A stretch of DNA of 64,000 bases, from assembly GCF_036248255.1 (NCBI RefSeq), contig NZ_CP109178.1, forward strand, positions 4,278,001-4,342,000, read 5' to 3'. Below, piece by piece: positions 43,891 to 52,542 of this stretch (its first letter is position 1; every line of letters begins with the position of its first letter). The translations under genes and the position numbers were made by a program. The notes beneath the pieces were generated by a model. The model ran no database searches. It saw only the letters and a program-made list of their open reading frames with translations, and had not been told where the DNA came from. Source of the DNA: Streptomyces sp. NBC_01717. GTDB lineage: Bacteria > Actinomycetota > Actinomycetes > Streptomycetales > Streptomycetaceae.

Positions 43891-44963
43891 GCGGCACCCT
43901 CACCCGGACCCCGGTCCGGCCCGCCGGGTACAGCGTCGTAAGGATCGGGCCGCGCGGGCGGTTCCTGCTGCACCGGCGTGCGGCCGTCGCCGCGGCGGTC
44001 CTCGTCGTGCTGCTGGCGGTCGTCTGTGTCGCGTACCTCTGCGTCGGCGAGAGCTTCGTCGCGCCGGCCGAGGTCGTGAAGGTGATCCTCGGGCAGCCGT
44101 CGCCGTACGAACTGGTCGTCGGGACGCTGCGGCTGCCGCGGATGGTCGTCGGCCTGCTCGTCGGCGCGGCCTTCGGGATCGCCGGGGCACTGATCCAGAC
44201 GGTGGCCCGCAATCCGCTGGCCAGTCCCGACATCATCGGCATCAGCCAGGGCGCGGGCGCGCTCACGGTCGGCGCGATGACGTTCGGCGTCACCTCGTAC
44301 ACCATGCTGCCGTATCTGTCGGTCATCGGCGGGATCGCGGCGGCGGCGCTCGTGTACGTCTTCGCGTGGCGCGGCGGGCTGCACGCCACCCGGTTCGTCC
44401 TCATCGGCATCGGCTTCGCCATCGCGCTGCGGTCCGTCACCACGCTGTTCCTGACCAAGGGCGACTATCTGGTCGCCCAGCAGGCGCAGATCTGGATGAC
44501 GGGTTCGCTGAACGGCCGCGGCTGGAACGAGGTGGCGCCGATCGGCTGGACGCTGCTCGTGCTCCTACCGGCCGTCCTGTGGGCGGCTCGTGCGCAGCGC
44601 ACCGTGTCGATGGACGACGACACCGCGACCGCGCTGGGGGTACGGCTGGGCCGGGTACGTCTGGGGCTCGTCGCGCTCGGTGTGATCCTGGCGTCCGTGG
44701 CGACGGGGACGGCCGGGCCGGTCGACTTCGTGGCGCTGCTCGCCCCGCAGGTCGCCCGCCGCATGACGCGTACCGCCCAGATCCCGCTGCTGTGCTCGGC
44801 GCTGCTCGGCGCAGTGATCGTCGTCTTCGGCGATCTGCTGGCGCGCAAACTCTTCTCGCCCACCGAGCTGCCGGTGGGTGTGCTGACGGCGGCGGTCGGC
44901 GCCCCGTATCTGATCTGGCTGATCGTCCGCGGTCACGGTGGCCGTAATGGAGGCAAGGCATGA
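43887..44963 (+). CDS. FecCD-family siderophore ABC permease 2
   Basis: A 358-residue permease like its upstream neighbour: LRLPRMVVGLLVGAAFGIAGALIQTVARNPLASPDIIGISQGAG and TAGPVDFVALLAPQVARRMTR. ATGA overlap with the first permease at 43887 and with the ATPase at 44960 shows a tightly coupled operon. Confidence 0.93.
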   Translation: MSGTLTRTPVRPAGYSVVRIGPRGRFLLHRRAAVAAAVLVVLLAVVCVAYLCVGESFVAPAEVVKVILGQPSPYELVVGTLRLPRMVVGLLVGAAFGIAGALIQTVARNPLASPDIIGISQGAGALTVGAMTFGVTSYTMLPYLSVIGGIAAAALVYVFAWRGGLHATRFVLIGIGFAIALRSVTTLFLTKGDYLVAQQAQIWMTGSLNGRGWNEVAPIGWTLLVLLPAVLWAARAQRTVSMDDDTATALGVRLGRVRLGLVALGVILASVATGTAGPVDFVALLAPQVARRMTRTAQIPLLCSALLGAVIVVFGDLLARKLFSPTELPVGVLTAAVGAPYLIWLIVRGHGGRNGGKA

Positions 44964-45811
44964 GCTCGACCCGTACGTCCGATGCCGTGGCCGAGGCGAC
45001 GACCGGCCGGCTCACCGCGCGCCGACTGACCCTCGCCTACGAGGACCGCACGGTCGTGCACGAGCTGGACCTGACGGTTCCCGACGGCCGGGTGACGGTC
45101 ATCGTCGGCCCGAACGCGTGCGGCAAGTCGACCACTCTGCGCGCGCTGGGCCGGCTGCTCAAGCCGCGCGGCGGGGCGGTACTCCTCGACGGTACGGAGC
45201 TGTCCCGGATACCCACCAAGAAGATCGCCCAGTCGATAGGGCTGCTGCCGCAGACCCCGGTCGCGCCCGAGGCGATCACCGTCTCCGACCTCGTCGCCCG
45301 CGGCCGTCAGCCACACCAGCACTGGTGGCAGCAGTGGTCGGAGGAGGACGAGCGGGCCGTCACCGACGCCATGGACCGTACGGACATCACGGCGCTCGGC
45401 GACCGGTCCGTGGACGAACTGTCCGGCGGGCAGCGGCAGCGGGTCTGGATCGCGATGGCGCTGGCCCAGGAGACGGATCTGCTGCTGCTCGACGAACCGA
45501 CGACGTACCTCGACATCTCGCACCAGGTGGAGGTCCTCGACCTGGTGCGCCAGCTCGCCGCACCGGCGGCCGACGGCAGCCGCGGCCGGACGGTCGTCAC
45601 CGTGCTCCACGACCTGAACCAGGCCGCGCGGTACGCGGACCACCTGATCGCGATGAAGGCGGGCCGGATCGTCGCCGAGGGCCACCCGGCGGACATCGTC
45701 ACCGCGGAGCTCGTACGCGAGGTGTTCGGCCTGGAGGCGGTGATCGTCCCGGACCCGGTGACGGGTTCACCCCTGGTGGTCCCGGGCGCCCCCTGGACCC
45801 CTGCGCGGTGA
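44960..45811 (+). CDS. siderophore ABC transporter ATPase (FecE/FepC-like)
   Basis: A 283-residue ATPase with Walker A GPNACGKST, Q-loop LPQTP, signature LSGGQRQR, Walker B LLLLDEPTTYLD and switch His in VLHDLNQAAR. The VARGRQPHQHWW segment is typical for FepC/FecE. It drives the two permeases. No substrate-binding lipoprotein is encoded with it; one elsewhere in the genome must supply the ligand. The nested inverted-repeat island starts 50 nt past the stop. Confidence 0.94.
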   Translation: MSSTRTSDAVAEATTGRLTARRLTLAYEDRTVVHELDLTVPDGRVTVIVGPNACGKSTTLRALGRLLKPRGGAVLLDGTELSRIPTKKIAQSIGLLPQTPVAPEAITVSDLVARGRQPHQHWWQQWSEEDERAVTDAMDRTDITALGDRSVDELSGGQRQRVWIAMALAQETDLLLLDEPTTYLDISHQVEVLDLVRQLAAPAADGSRGRTVVTVLHDLNQAARYADHLIAMKAGRIVAEGHPADIVTAELVREVFGLEAVIVPDPVTGSPLVVPGAPWTPAR

Positions 45812-45860
45812 TCCCTCCGGGGGCGCCTGCTTCCCGGCCCCGGTCCGGGACGGGGGGTCC

Positions 45861-46290
45861 GTCCTCAAGCGCCGGACGGGCTCGGGGTTGTGTTGCCCGG
45901 CAACGGCGTGAGGGCGCGTCCACCCGCGGGTGGGGTGGGCGGGGCCCCTCCGGGGCGTCTCCTCGGGACTGGCGCGGAAGCCCGCAACGCGGCGGGGCCC
46001 GACACGTACGCCAGCCCCTGCGGGGACTCCCCTGCACGGCCCCACCTACGCATCACCCGCGTCTGCGAACCGGTGGAACGCATCGCCGCACCCGCGGGAC
46101 GGCCGGTCCGGGGCCGTGCAGGGGAGTCCCCGCAGGGTGACGAACAAAGACCCGGGCTCCCCCGCGTACCCGCCGAAGGTTCGTCGCCCGAGGAGACGCC
46201 CCGGAGGGGCCCCGGACCACCACCCACCGCACACGGCGACGACGGCCCCGGGAACCGGACACACACCAGGCCCGTCCGGCGATTGAGGAC
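45861..46290. repeat. 430-bp island of three nested inverted repeats
   Basis: Outer arms: the dispersed repeat GTCCTCAAGCGCCGGACGGG at 45861-45887 and its complement at 46269-46290. Middle arms: 45941-45967 and 46187-46213, a 27-bp perfect inverted repeat. Inner arms: 46016-46043 and 46110-46137, a 28-bp perfect inverted repeat. The centre is about 66 nt. The arms contain hairpins of their own. No protein in the block resembles a known one. It fills the 515-nt gap between the ABC operon and the convergent HAAS-like gene and might be a non-autonomous element, a structured RNA, or a compound terminator. Confidence 0.8.
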
Positions 46291-46326
46291 AACCGGCAGT
46301 CGGACGCCCCGGCACCAAGCCCCCGC

Positions 46327-47442
46327 CTACTCCACCCGCCGCCGCGCCCGCCACACCAGGAACAGCGCGGACGCCACCGCCGCCGCCCGCACCACCACCG
46401 GCCACACCCCGCTGAGCGCCTCGCCCATCCCGTCCTCCGGGATCGGCTCGCCCCAGCGCCCGTCCATCCGCCCCCACAGCCAGACCAGGCCGCCCGCCGC
46501 GACCGCCCCCGGCAGCCCCATCGAGGCCAGCTTGGCCTCCCTGCGCGAGAGCGTGCGTGAGCCGTACGCGAGCAGCCAGCCGCCCGCCAGGGCCACCCAG
46601 TACCCGGTCACCGCACCGGTGACCAGCAGCGCGGCGGCGAGCAGCAACAACGGGTGGGAGAACCGGAACCCCTTGTTCTCCCGTGGTGCACGCCGACGCA
46701 ACCGCGGCCGCCACCGACCGCCCGGCGCGTCGTCCGCCCCGCCGGAATCAGCGCCGTCGGAGCCGGCCTCGGCACCGTCACCGCCCGCGCCCTCCTCCGC
46801 ATCCGCACCGGCCCCCGCCGCGGTCTCCTCCACCGGCGGCCGCGGCGGCCTCAAGAGCTCGGCGATCTCCACCCCGCCGACGAACCCCGGCACCTCCACA
46901 CCGTCCCCGAACGGCCCCGACTCGATACGCCACCAGTCGGGTTCGCTCCCGGACGCGCCCAGTTCGTCCGTCCCCGCCATGTGCGGCGGCGACGGCACCC
47001 GCTGGGCCGGCACATCGCCCCCCGAAGCCCCCGAGGCCCCTGTGGTCCCTGAGGTCTCCGGGGCCCGAGAGACCCCCGCCGCCCCCTCCGACGCGCCCTT
47101 GCGCGAAGTCTCTTTCCGGAGCGTCCCTCTGCGCGACCGGGGGATCCCCCGCGACTGCGGATCACCCGCATCCGGAGCCCCCGCCGCCCCCGGCAACGTC
47201 ACCGTTCCGTCGGCCGACCGGGCCGCCGCGGCGACCAGTTCGTCCGGTGTGCCGAGCCGCCCGATGATGCGGCGCACCGCCGCCGGCGTGTCCGTGGCCT
47301 GGCTTCCGCGCTGCCGGTCGATCTCGGTGCGCAGTGCCGCCACGAGCCGCATCCGGGTGCCCGAGGACAGCTGTTGCTGCTGGGCCAGATCCCCGACCCG
47401 GCTCAGATAGTCGTAGACGAGCTGGTCGCTCTCGATCCCCAC
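46327..47442 (-). CDS. HAAS-like membrane protein
   Basis: A 371-residue protein. The N-terminal 70 residues (DQLVYDYLSRVGDLAQQQQLSSGTRMRLVAALRTEIDRQR ... PAAVRRIIGRLGTPDELVAAAAR) resemble the HAAS domain of membrane signalling proteins. A disordered Gly/Ser/Ala region (80-240) follows. The C-terminal 120 residues hold four membrane helices (HPLLLLAAALLVTGAVTG, VALAGGWLLAYG, GLPGAVAAGGLVWLW, VVVRAAAVASALFLVW). GTG 47442 has GAGGGGA 8 nt upstream. It is divergent from the helicase-associated gene. Confidence 0.7.
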   Translation of the reverse strand: MGIESDQLVYDYLSRVGDLAQQQQLSSGTRMRLVAALRTEIDRQRGSQATDTPAAVRRIIGRLGTPDELVAAAARSADGTVTLPGAAGAPDAGDPQSRGIPRSRRGTLRKETSRKGASEGAAGVSRAPETSGTTGASGASGGDVPAQRVPSPPHMAGTDELGASGSEPDWWRIESGPFGDGVEVPGFVGGVEIAELLRPPRPPVEETAAGAGADAEEGAGGDGAEAGSDGADSGGADDAPGGRWRPRLRRRAPRENKGFRFSHPLLLLAAALLVTGAVTGYWVALAGGWLLAYGSRTLSRREAKLASMGLPGAVAAGGLVWLWGRMDGRWGEPIPEDGMGEALSGVWPVVVRAAAVASALFLVWRARRRVE

Positions 47443-47518
47443 GCGATGGTTCCCCTCTGACCGGCCTGCACCGACGGTAGCGCCCTCGGGCCTGTCCGGA
47501 GCGACTACCGTGGGACGG

Positions 47519-49978
47519 ATGGGGATGACCACACCACCGCGGACGCTCGCCGAAGCTCTGCGCGCCCGGGACGACGAGTCGTTGGCCGGGCTGCTCCGCG
47601 CCCGCCCCGATCTTCTGTCTCCGGTGCCGAACGACATCACCCAACTGGCGACGAGGGCCGGTACCCGGGCCTCTGTCGTACGCGCGCTGGAGCACCTCGA
47701 CCGGTTCGCCCTGCAGACCGCGGAGGCGCTGGCCGTCGCGCCCGATCCGGCCCCGTACGAGACTCTGCTCGCCCTGCTCACCGGCGACGGCCAGGACGAC
47801 GGCACGGCCCGCGACGACGCGGGTACGGCCATCCGGAGCGCGGCACCCGGCGCCCTCGCGACCCTGCGCGAACAGGCCCTCGTCTGGGGCGAGGACGACC
47901 GGCTGCGGCTGGTGCGTACCGCGCGCGAACTCCTTGCCCCGTCCCCGCAGCATCCCTCCCCCACCGGGCTGGGGCCGACCGTCGCCGAGGCCACGGCCGG
48001 CATGTCGCCGGGCCGGCTCCAGGAGATCCTGACGGCGGCCGGGCTGCCCGCCACCCATGACCCGGTCTCCGCCGTCGCCTCTCTGTCCGCGCTCTTCACC
48101 GACCGCACCAGGATGGGCGAACTGCTCGACACCGCGCCCGTCGAGGCCCTCTCGGTGCTGGACCGGCTGGTGTGGGGCCCGCCGTACGGGGAGGTGACCC
48201 CGAATCCGACGCCGCCCGTGAAGTGGCTGCGCGACCGCGGGCTGCTGCTGCCCGTGTCGACGCGCACGGTCGTCCTGCCGCGCGAGGCTGCCCTGCATCT
48301 GCGGGCAGGGCGCGCCCACCGCGTACCGGAGCCGTTGCCGCCCGCCGTCGTGGCGGTCGCGACACGCGATCCCCAGGCTGTGGACAGTGCGGCGGCGGGC
48401 CAGGCATTCCTGGCGGTGTCCACCGTCGAGGAACTCCTGACGAGCTGGAACGGCGGTGGCCCGCCGATACTGCGCGCCGGCGGCCTCAGCGTCCGCGAGC
48501 TGAAGCGGACCGCGGCCGTCCTCGACGTCTCCGAGCCGATCGCCACGTTCTGGCTCGAACTCGCCTACGCGGCCGGGCTGCTGGCCTCCGACGGCGAGGC
48601 CGACGAGCGGTACGCGCCGACTCCCGCATACGACGACTGGACCGAACTCCCCGTCCAGGACCGCTGGGTGCACCTCGCCACCACTTGGCTCGCCGCCACC
48701 CGCACCGCCGGCCTGGTCGGCGGCCAGGACGCCAAGGGCCGGGCCCTGTCCGCGCTCGGCCCCGACCTCGACCGCTCGGCCGCCCCCGAGGTACGCCACC
48801 GCGTCCTGGCCCTGCTCGCCTCGCTGGACCCCGGCACCGCCCCGGACCCGGAGACGCTGCTCGCCCGGCTCCGCTGGGAGCGGCCGCTGCGCGGCGCCTC
48901 CACCTCCGCCGGGAACACCACCGACCTGCGGTCCCGGATCGCCCTGTGGACGCTGAACGAGTCCGAACTCCTCGGCATCACCGGCCGCGGCGCGCTCTCC
49001 TCCCAGTCCCGCGCCCTGCTCGACTCCGGGCCCGCGAAGGCCGCCGCGCTGCTCGCCCCGCTGATCCCGGAACCCCTCGACCACGTGCTGCTCCAGGCCG
49101 ACCTGACGGCCGTCGCGCCCGGCCCGCTGGAACGTCCCCTCGCCGACACGCTGTCCGTCCTCGCGGACATCGAGTCGAAGGGTGGGGCGACGGTCTACCG
49201 GTTCACGCCGGGCTCCGTACGCCGAGCGCTGGACGCCGGACAGTCCGCGGCCGATCTGCACGCGTTCCTCGCCGCGCACAGCCGTACGCCGGTCCCGCAA
49301 CCCCTCAGCTACCTCATCGACGACGTCGCCCGCCGCCACGGCCATCTGCGGATCGGCGCCGCATCCGCGTACGTGCGCTGCGACGACGAGGCCGTGCTCA
49401 ACGAGATCCTCGCCGACCGACGCTCGGCCACCCTGCGCCTGCGCCGCCTCGCACCGACGGCACTGGCCGCCCAGATCGACCCGGCGTCCCTGCTCGAAGG
49501 GCTGCGCGAGATGGGCTACGCCCCGGCCGCCGAGTCCGCCGAGGGCGACGTCCTGATCACCCGCGCGGGCACCCGCCGCACCCCGCTCCGTACACCGCCC
49601 GCCCCTGTCCCCGAGGGCCCGCCGGTCCCCGACGGAACGCTGCTGGGCGCGGCGGTACGGGCGATCCGCGCCGGGGACACGGCCGCGACGGTCGTCCACA
49701 GGGAGACGGACGGGACCGCCGCCGCCACGGCCGGCTCACTGCCCCGCACGACGTCCGCGGAGACCCTCGCGACGGTCCAGGCGGCGGCCATGACGGGCTC
49801 TGCGGTGTGGATCGGGTACGTCAACGCGGACGGCGCGGCCAGCCAGCGGGTCATCGCCCCGGTCCGGGTGGAGGGCGGCTTCGTGACGGCGTACGACCAT
49901 ACGGCGGACGAGGTCCGCACCTACCCGCTGCACCGGATCACCGGCGTCGCCGAACTGGCCGACGACGCCACCACCTGA
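47519..49978 (+). CDS. helicase-associated (XPB/Ssl2-like, WYL-containing) protein
   Basis: An 819-residue protein of the actinobacterial family with a helicase C-terminal-like domain (Helicase_C_3) but no Walker motifs. Long helical and winged-helix-like segments precede a region like the N-terminus of XPB (VLLQADLTAVAPGPLERPLADTLSVLADIESKGGATVYRFT). The last 60 residues (VWIGYVNADGAASQRVIAPVRVEGGFVTAYDHTADEVRTYPLHRITGV) are WYL-like. It stands just before the XPB helicase, as in mycobacteria, so a partner role is likely. ATG 47519 is preferred: TACCGT ends 7 nt upstream (47506-47511). Confidence 0.82.
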   Translation: MGMTTPPRTLAEALRARDDESLAGLLRARPDLLSPVPNDITQLATRAGTRASVVRALEHLDRFALQTAEALAVAPDPAPYETLLALLTGDGQDDGTARDDAGTAIRSAAPGALATLREQALVWGEDDRLRLVRTARELLAPSPQHPSPTGLGPTVAEATAGMSPGRLQEILTAAGLPATHDPVSAVASLSALFTDRTRMGELLDTAPVEALSVLDRLVWGPPYGEVTPNPTPPVKWLRDRGLLLPVSTRTVVLPREAALHLRAGRAHRVPEPLPPAVVAVATRDPQAVDSAAAGQAFLAVSTVEELLTSWNGGGPPILRAGGLSVRELKRTAAVLDVSEPIATFWLELAYAAGLLASDGEADERYAPTPAYDDWTELPVQDRWVHLATTWLAATRTAGLVGGQDAKGRALSALGPDLDRSAAPEVRHRVLALLASLDPGTAPDPETLLARLRWERPLRGASTSAGNTTDLRSRIALWTLNESELLGITGRGALSSQSRALLDSGPAKAAALLAPLIPEPLDHVLLQADLTAVAPGPLERPLADTLSVLADIESKGGATVYRFTPGSVRRALDAGQSAADLHAFLAAHSRTPVPQPLSYLIDDVARRHGHLRIGAASAYVRCDDEAVLNEILADRRSATLRLRRLAPTALAAQIDPASLLEGLREMGYAPAAESAEGDVLITRAGTRRTPLRTPPAPVPEGPPVPDGTLLGAAVRAIRAGDTAATVVHRETDGTAAATAGSLPRTTSAETLATVQAAAMTGSAVWIGYVNADGAASQRVIAPVRVEGGFVTAYDHTADEVRTYPLHRITGVAELADDATT

Positions 49979-50190
49979 CCTCCCGGCCCAGCGGGACGAG
50001 CCACCGCCGGCGCATGCGTTCCACGGCCCGAGCGAAGTCACCGGCGGGCCGGGACACGTCCGCTACCGCCACGGCGAGCGAGTGGCCGGACATCCCGCCG
50101 GCCGTCACCTACGCGCCACCTACCCCGCATGCGGCACACTGGACGTTTGGCCGCACGGGCGGCCGCACCCCGTAGAAAGGGCCGAGACGC

Positions 50191-51834
50191 GTGACCGGAC
50201 CCCTCATCGTCCAAAGCGACAAGACGCTGCTCCTGGAAGTCGACCACGACCAGGCCGATGCCTGCCGTCGCGCGATCGCGCCCTTCGCGGAACTGGAGCG
50301 GGCGCCCGAGCACATCCACACCTACCGGCTGACCCCCCTCGGACTGTGGAACGCGCGGGCCGCCGGGCACGACGCCGAGCAGGTCGTCGACGCGCTCGTG
50401 CAGTACTCGCGCTATCCGGTACCGCACGCGCTGCTCGTCGACATCGCCGAGACGATGGCCCGGTACGGCCGCCTCACGCTCTCCAAGCATCCGGTCCACG
50501 GGCTGGTGCTGACCTCCACGGACCGGCCCGTGCTGGAGGAGATCCTCCGGTCGAAGAAGGTCCAGCCGCTGGTCGGGGTCCGGATCGACCCGGACACCGT
50601 GGCGGTGCACCCGTCCGAGCGCGGGCAGATCAAGCAGACGCTGCTGAAGCTGGGCTGGCCGGCCGAGGACCTCGCCGGGTACGTCGACGGCGAGGCGCAC
50701 CCGATCGAGCTGGCCGAGGACGGCTGGGCACTGCGGCCGTACCAGAAGCAGGCCGTCGAAGGGTTCTGGCACGGCGGCTCCGGTGTCGTCGTACTGCCCT
50801 GTGGTGCGGGCAAGACGCTGGTCGGGGCCGGTGCGATGGCGGAGGCCAAGGCGACCACGCTGATCCTGGTGACGAACACCGTCTCGGCCCGGCAGTGGAA
50901 GCACGAGTTGGTGAAGCGGACGTCGCTGACCGAGGACGAGATCGGCGAGTACAGCGGTACGCGCAAGGAGATCCGGCCGGTCACCATCGCCACGTACCAG
51001 GTCCTGACGACCCGCCGTAAGGGCGTCTACCCGCATCTGGAGCTGTTCGACTCCCGCGACTGGGGCCTGGTGATCTACGACGAGGTGCATCTGCTGCCCG
51101 CACCCGTCTTCAAGTTCACCGCCGACCTCCAGGCCCGGCGCCGGCTCGGCCTCACCGCGACGCTCGTCCGGGAGGACGGCCGCGAGTCGGACGTCTTCTC
51201 GCTGATCGGCCCCAAGCGGTTCGACGCGCCGTGGAAGGAGATCGAGGCGCAGGGGTACATCGCGCCTGCCGACTGTGTCGAGGTCCGGGTCAATCTGACG
51301 GATTCGGAGCGGCTGGCCTACGCGACGGCAGAGGCCGAGGAGAAGTACCGGTTCTGCGCGACGACCGCGACGAAGCGGAAGGTGACGGAGGCGCTGGTGC
51401 GCAAGCACCGGGGCGAGCAGACCCTCGTCATCGGGCAGTACATCGACCAGCTCGACGAGCTGGGCGAGCATCTGGACGCACCGGTGATCAAGGGCGAGAC
51501 GAGCAACGCCCAGCGGGAGAAGCTCTTCGACGCGTTCCGCCAGGGCGAGCTCAGCGTCCTCGTCGTGTCGAAGGTCGCGAACTTCTCGATCGACCTGCCG
51601 GAGGCGACCGTCGCCATCCAGGTGTCGGGCACGTTCGGCTCACGGCAGGAGGAGGCACAGCGGCTCGGCCGGGTGCTGCGGCCGAAGGCGGACGGGCACG
51701 AGGCCCGGTTCTACTCGGTGGTCGCCCGCGACACGATCGACCAGGACTTCGCGGCACACCGCCAGCGGTTCCTGGCCGAGCAGGGGTACGCGTACCGGAT
51801 CGTGGACGCGGACGAGCTGCTGACGGACAACTGA
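50191..51834 (+). CDS. bacterial XPB DNA repair helicase
   Basis: A 547-residue superfamily-2 3'-5' helicase. Walker A GAGKT has Lys208, the DEVH box is D297-E-V-H300, motif III is TATL, and SRQEEAQRLGRVLRPK near the C-terminus is motif VI with its arginines. The N-terminal 150 residues are the damage-recognition domain of XPB proteins. The mycobacterial orthologue unwinds DNA and is linked to repair. GTG 50191 follows AAAGGGCCGAG. The upstream gene is probably its partner; no nuclease of the archaeal Bax1 type is adjacent. Confidence 0.94.
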   Translation: MTGPLIVQSDKTLLLEVDHDQADACRRAIAPFAELERAPEHIHTYRLTPLGLWNARAAGHDAEQVVDALVQYSRYPVPHALLVDIAETMARYGRLTLSKHPVHGLVLTSTDRPVLEEILRSKKVQPLVGVRIDPDTVAVHPSERGQIKQTLLKLGWPAEDLAGYVDGEAHPIELAEDGWALRPYQKQAVEGFWHGGSGVVVLPCGAGKTLVGAGAMAEAKATTLILVTNTVSARQWKHELVKRTSLTEDEIGEYSGTRKEIRPVTIATYQVLTTRRKGVYPHLELFDSRDWGLVIYDEVHLLPAPVFKFTADLQARRRLGLTATLVREDGRESDVFSLIGPKRFDAPWKEIEAQGYIAPADCVEVRVNLTDSERLAYATAEAEEKYRFCATTATKRKVTEALVRKHRGEQTLVIGQYIDQLDELGEHLDAPVIKGETSNAQREKLFDAFRQGELSVLVVSKVANFSIDLPEATVAIQVSGTFGSRQEEAQRLGRVLRPKADGHEARFYSVVARDTIDQDFAAHRQRFLAEQGYAYRIVDADELLTDN

Positions 51835-51931
51835 GCGACTGGATCGATCGGGTCCCGGCGCGGGCCGGGGCTCGTCGCCTCCGCGCCGGATGCTCATGCC
51901 GACGCACGCGTGCCCAGTGGCCCCGCCGTAC

Positions 51932-52159
51932 TCAGTGTTCGCGGCGTACGGGGTGCTCGTGCTGTTCTCGAGGGTCGCGGCGGAGGACTCCTGCCTCCTC
52001 CGCGTACTCGCCGAGGACGACCACGCCGAACGCGGCGCGTGCGAAGACCTTCACAGCGCGCACGGCGTCGCCGACGTGGTGGGTGGGCGGGTGACCGGTG
52101 GCGGCCGTCGCGCCGTGCGCGGGACCGGTTCCGTGTGGGTTCAGGCTGGCGGTGCTCAT
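51932..52159 (-). CDS. short conserved protein with VGDAVRAVKVFA core
   Basis: A 75-residue protein: a Gly/His/Pro-rich N-terminus, then a core VGDAVRAVKVFARAAFGVVVLGEYAEEAGVLRRD. The core resembles a short actinobacterial family I know only as hypothetical. ATG 52159 has AGGA upstream at a plausible distance; ATG 52168 is an alternative. It is convergent with the XPB gene. Confidence 0.6.
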   Translation of the reverse strand: MSTASLNPHGTGPAHGATAATGHPPTHHVGDAVRAVKVFARAAFGVVVLGEYAEEAGVLRRDPREQHEHPVRREH

Positions 52160-52301
52160 GTAATCCATGGTCCTGCGCCCGTCCCGTGACGGCATCGGCC
52201 CACGGACGGAATCCCCGTGGTCTTCGCGTAGGCCTCCGGTCGGATGCCGTCCCCTACGGGTGGGACGGGGGGACCGGGGGTGGGCCGGGCAGCTCAATTC
52301 G

Positions 52302-52331
52302 TTCGACCCCGCCGATCGCGGTCGATACAAT
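52302..52331 (+). promoter_or_regulatory. sigma70-type promoter of the HelD-like gene
   Basis: TTCGAC (52302-52307), an 18-bp spacer and TACAAT (52326-52331) form a good HrdB-type promoter. Transcription would start near 52338, leaving a leader of about 205 nt before GTG 52543. The rest of the 383-nt gap (52160-52542) shows no gene. Confidence 0.6.
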
Positions 52332-52542
52332 CGCCGGTCTGCCCGCCTCCCGCACCGTGGTACCGGCTCGTCGCCGGCAGCCGGGGGAGCGCCGCCGACC
52401 GGACGGAAACCGGCCGACAGTCGTACGTGCACCTGCGTGCGTACCCCGTGATCGATCCTCGAGCGGACCGCATCGCCCCCTGGCCGTGACCGGGAGCGAG
52501 CTGCGGGCCGCCGTCCTGCGTTGAAAAGCCGGAGGCAACACC

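Noticed and set aside
42744..44384. N-terminal extension of the HAD phosphatase frame on the minus strand
   Set aside because: The extra 540 residues are the antisense of the two FecCD permeases; the HAD motif begins right after ATG 42734.
45890..46320. Several open frames inside the nested repeat island
   Set aside because: They follow the inverted repeats in both directions, lack ribosome sites and have no protein-like composition.
47443..48546. Extension of the HAAS-like gene on the minus strand
   Set aside because: Ser/Arg-rich antisense of the 819-residue protein gene; GTG 47442 has a good ribosome site.
52160..52542. Rifamycin-associated element upstream of the HelD-like gene
   Set aside because: No inverted repeat resembling the published element was seen by eye. 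A proper pattern search would settle it.
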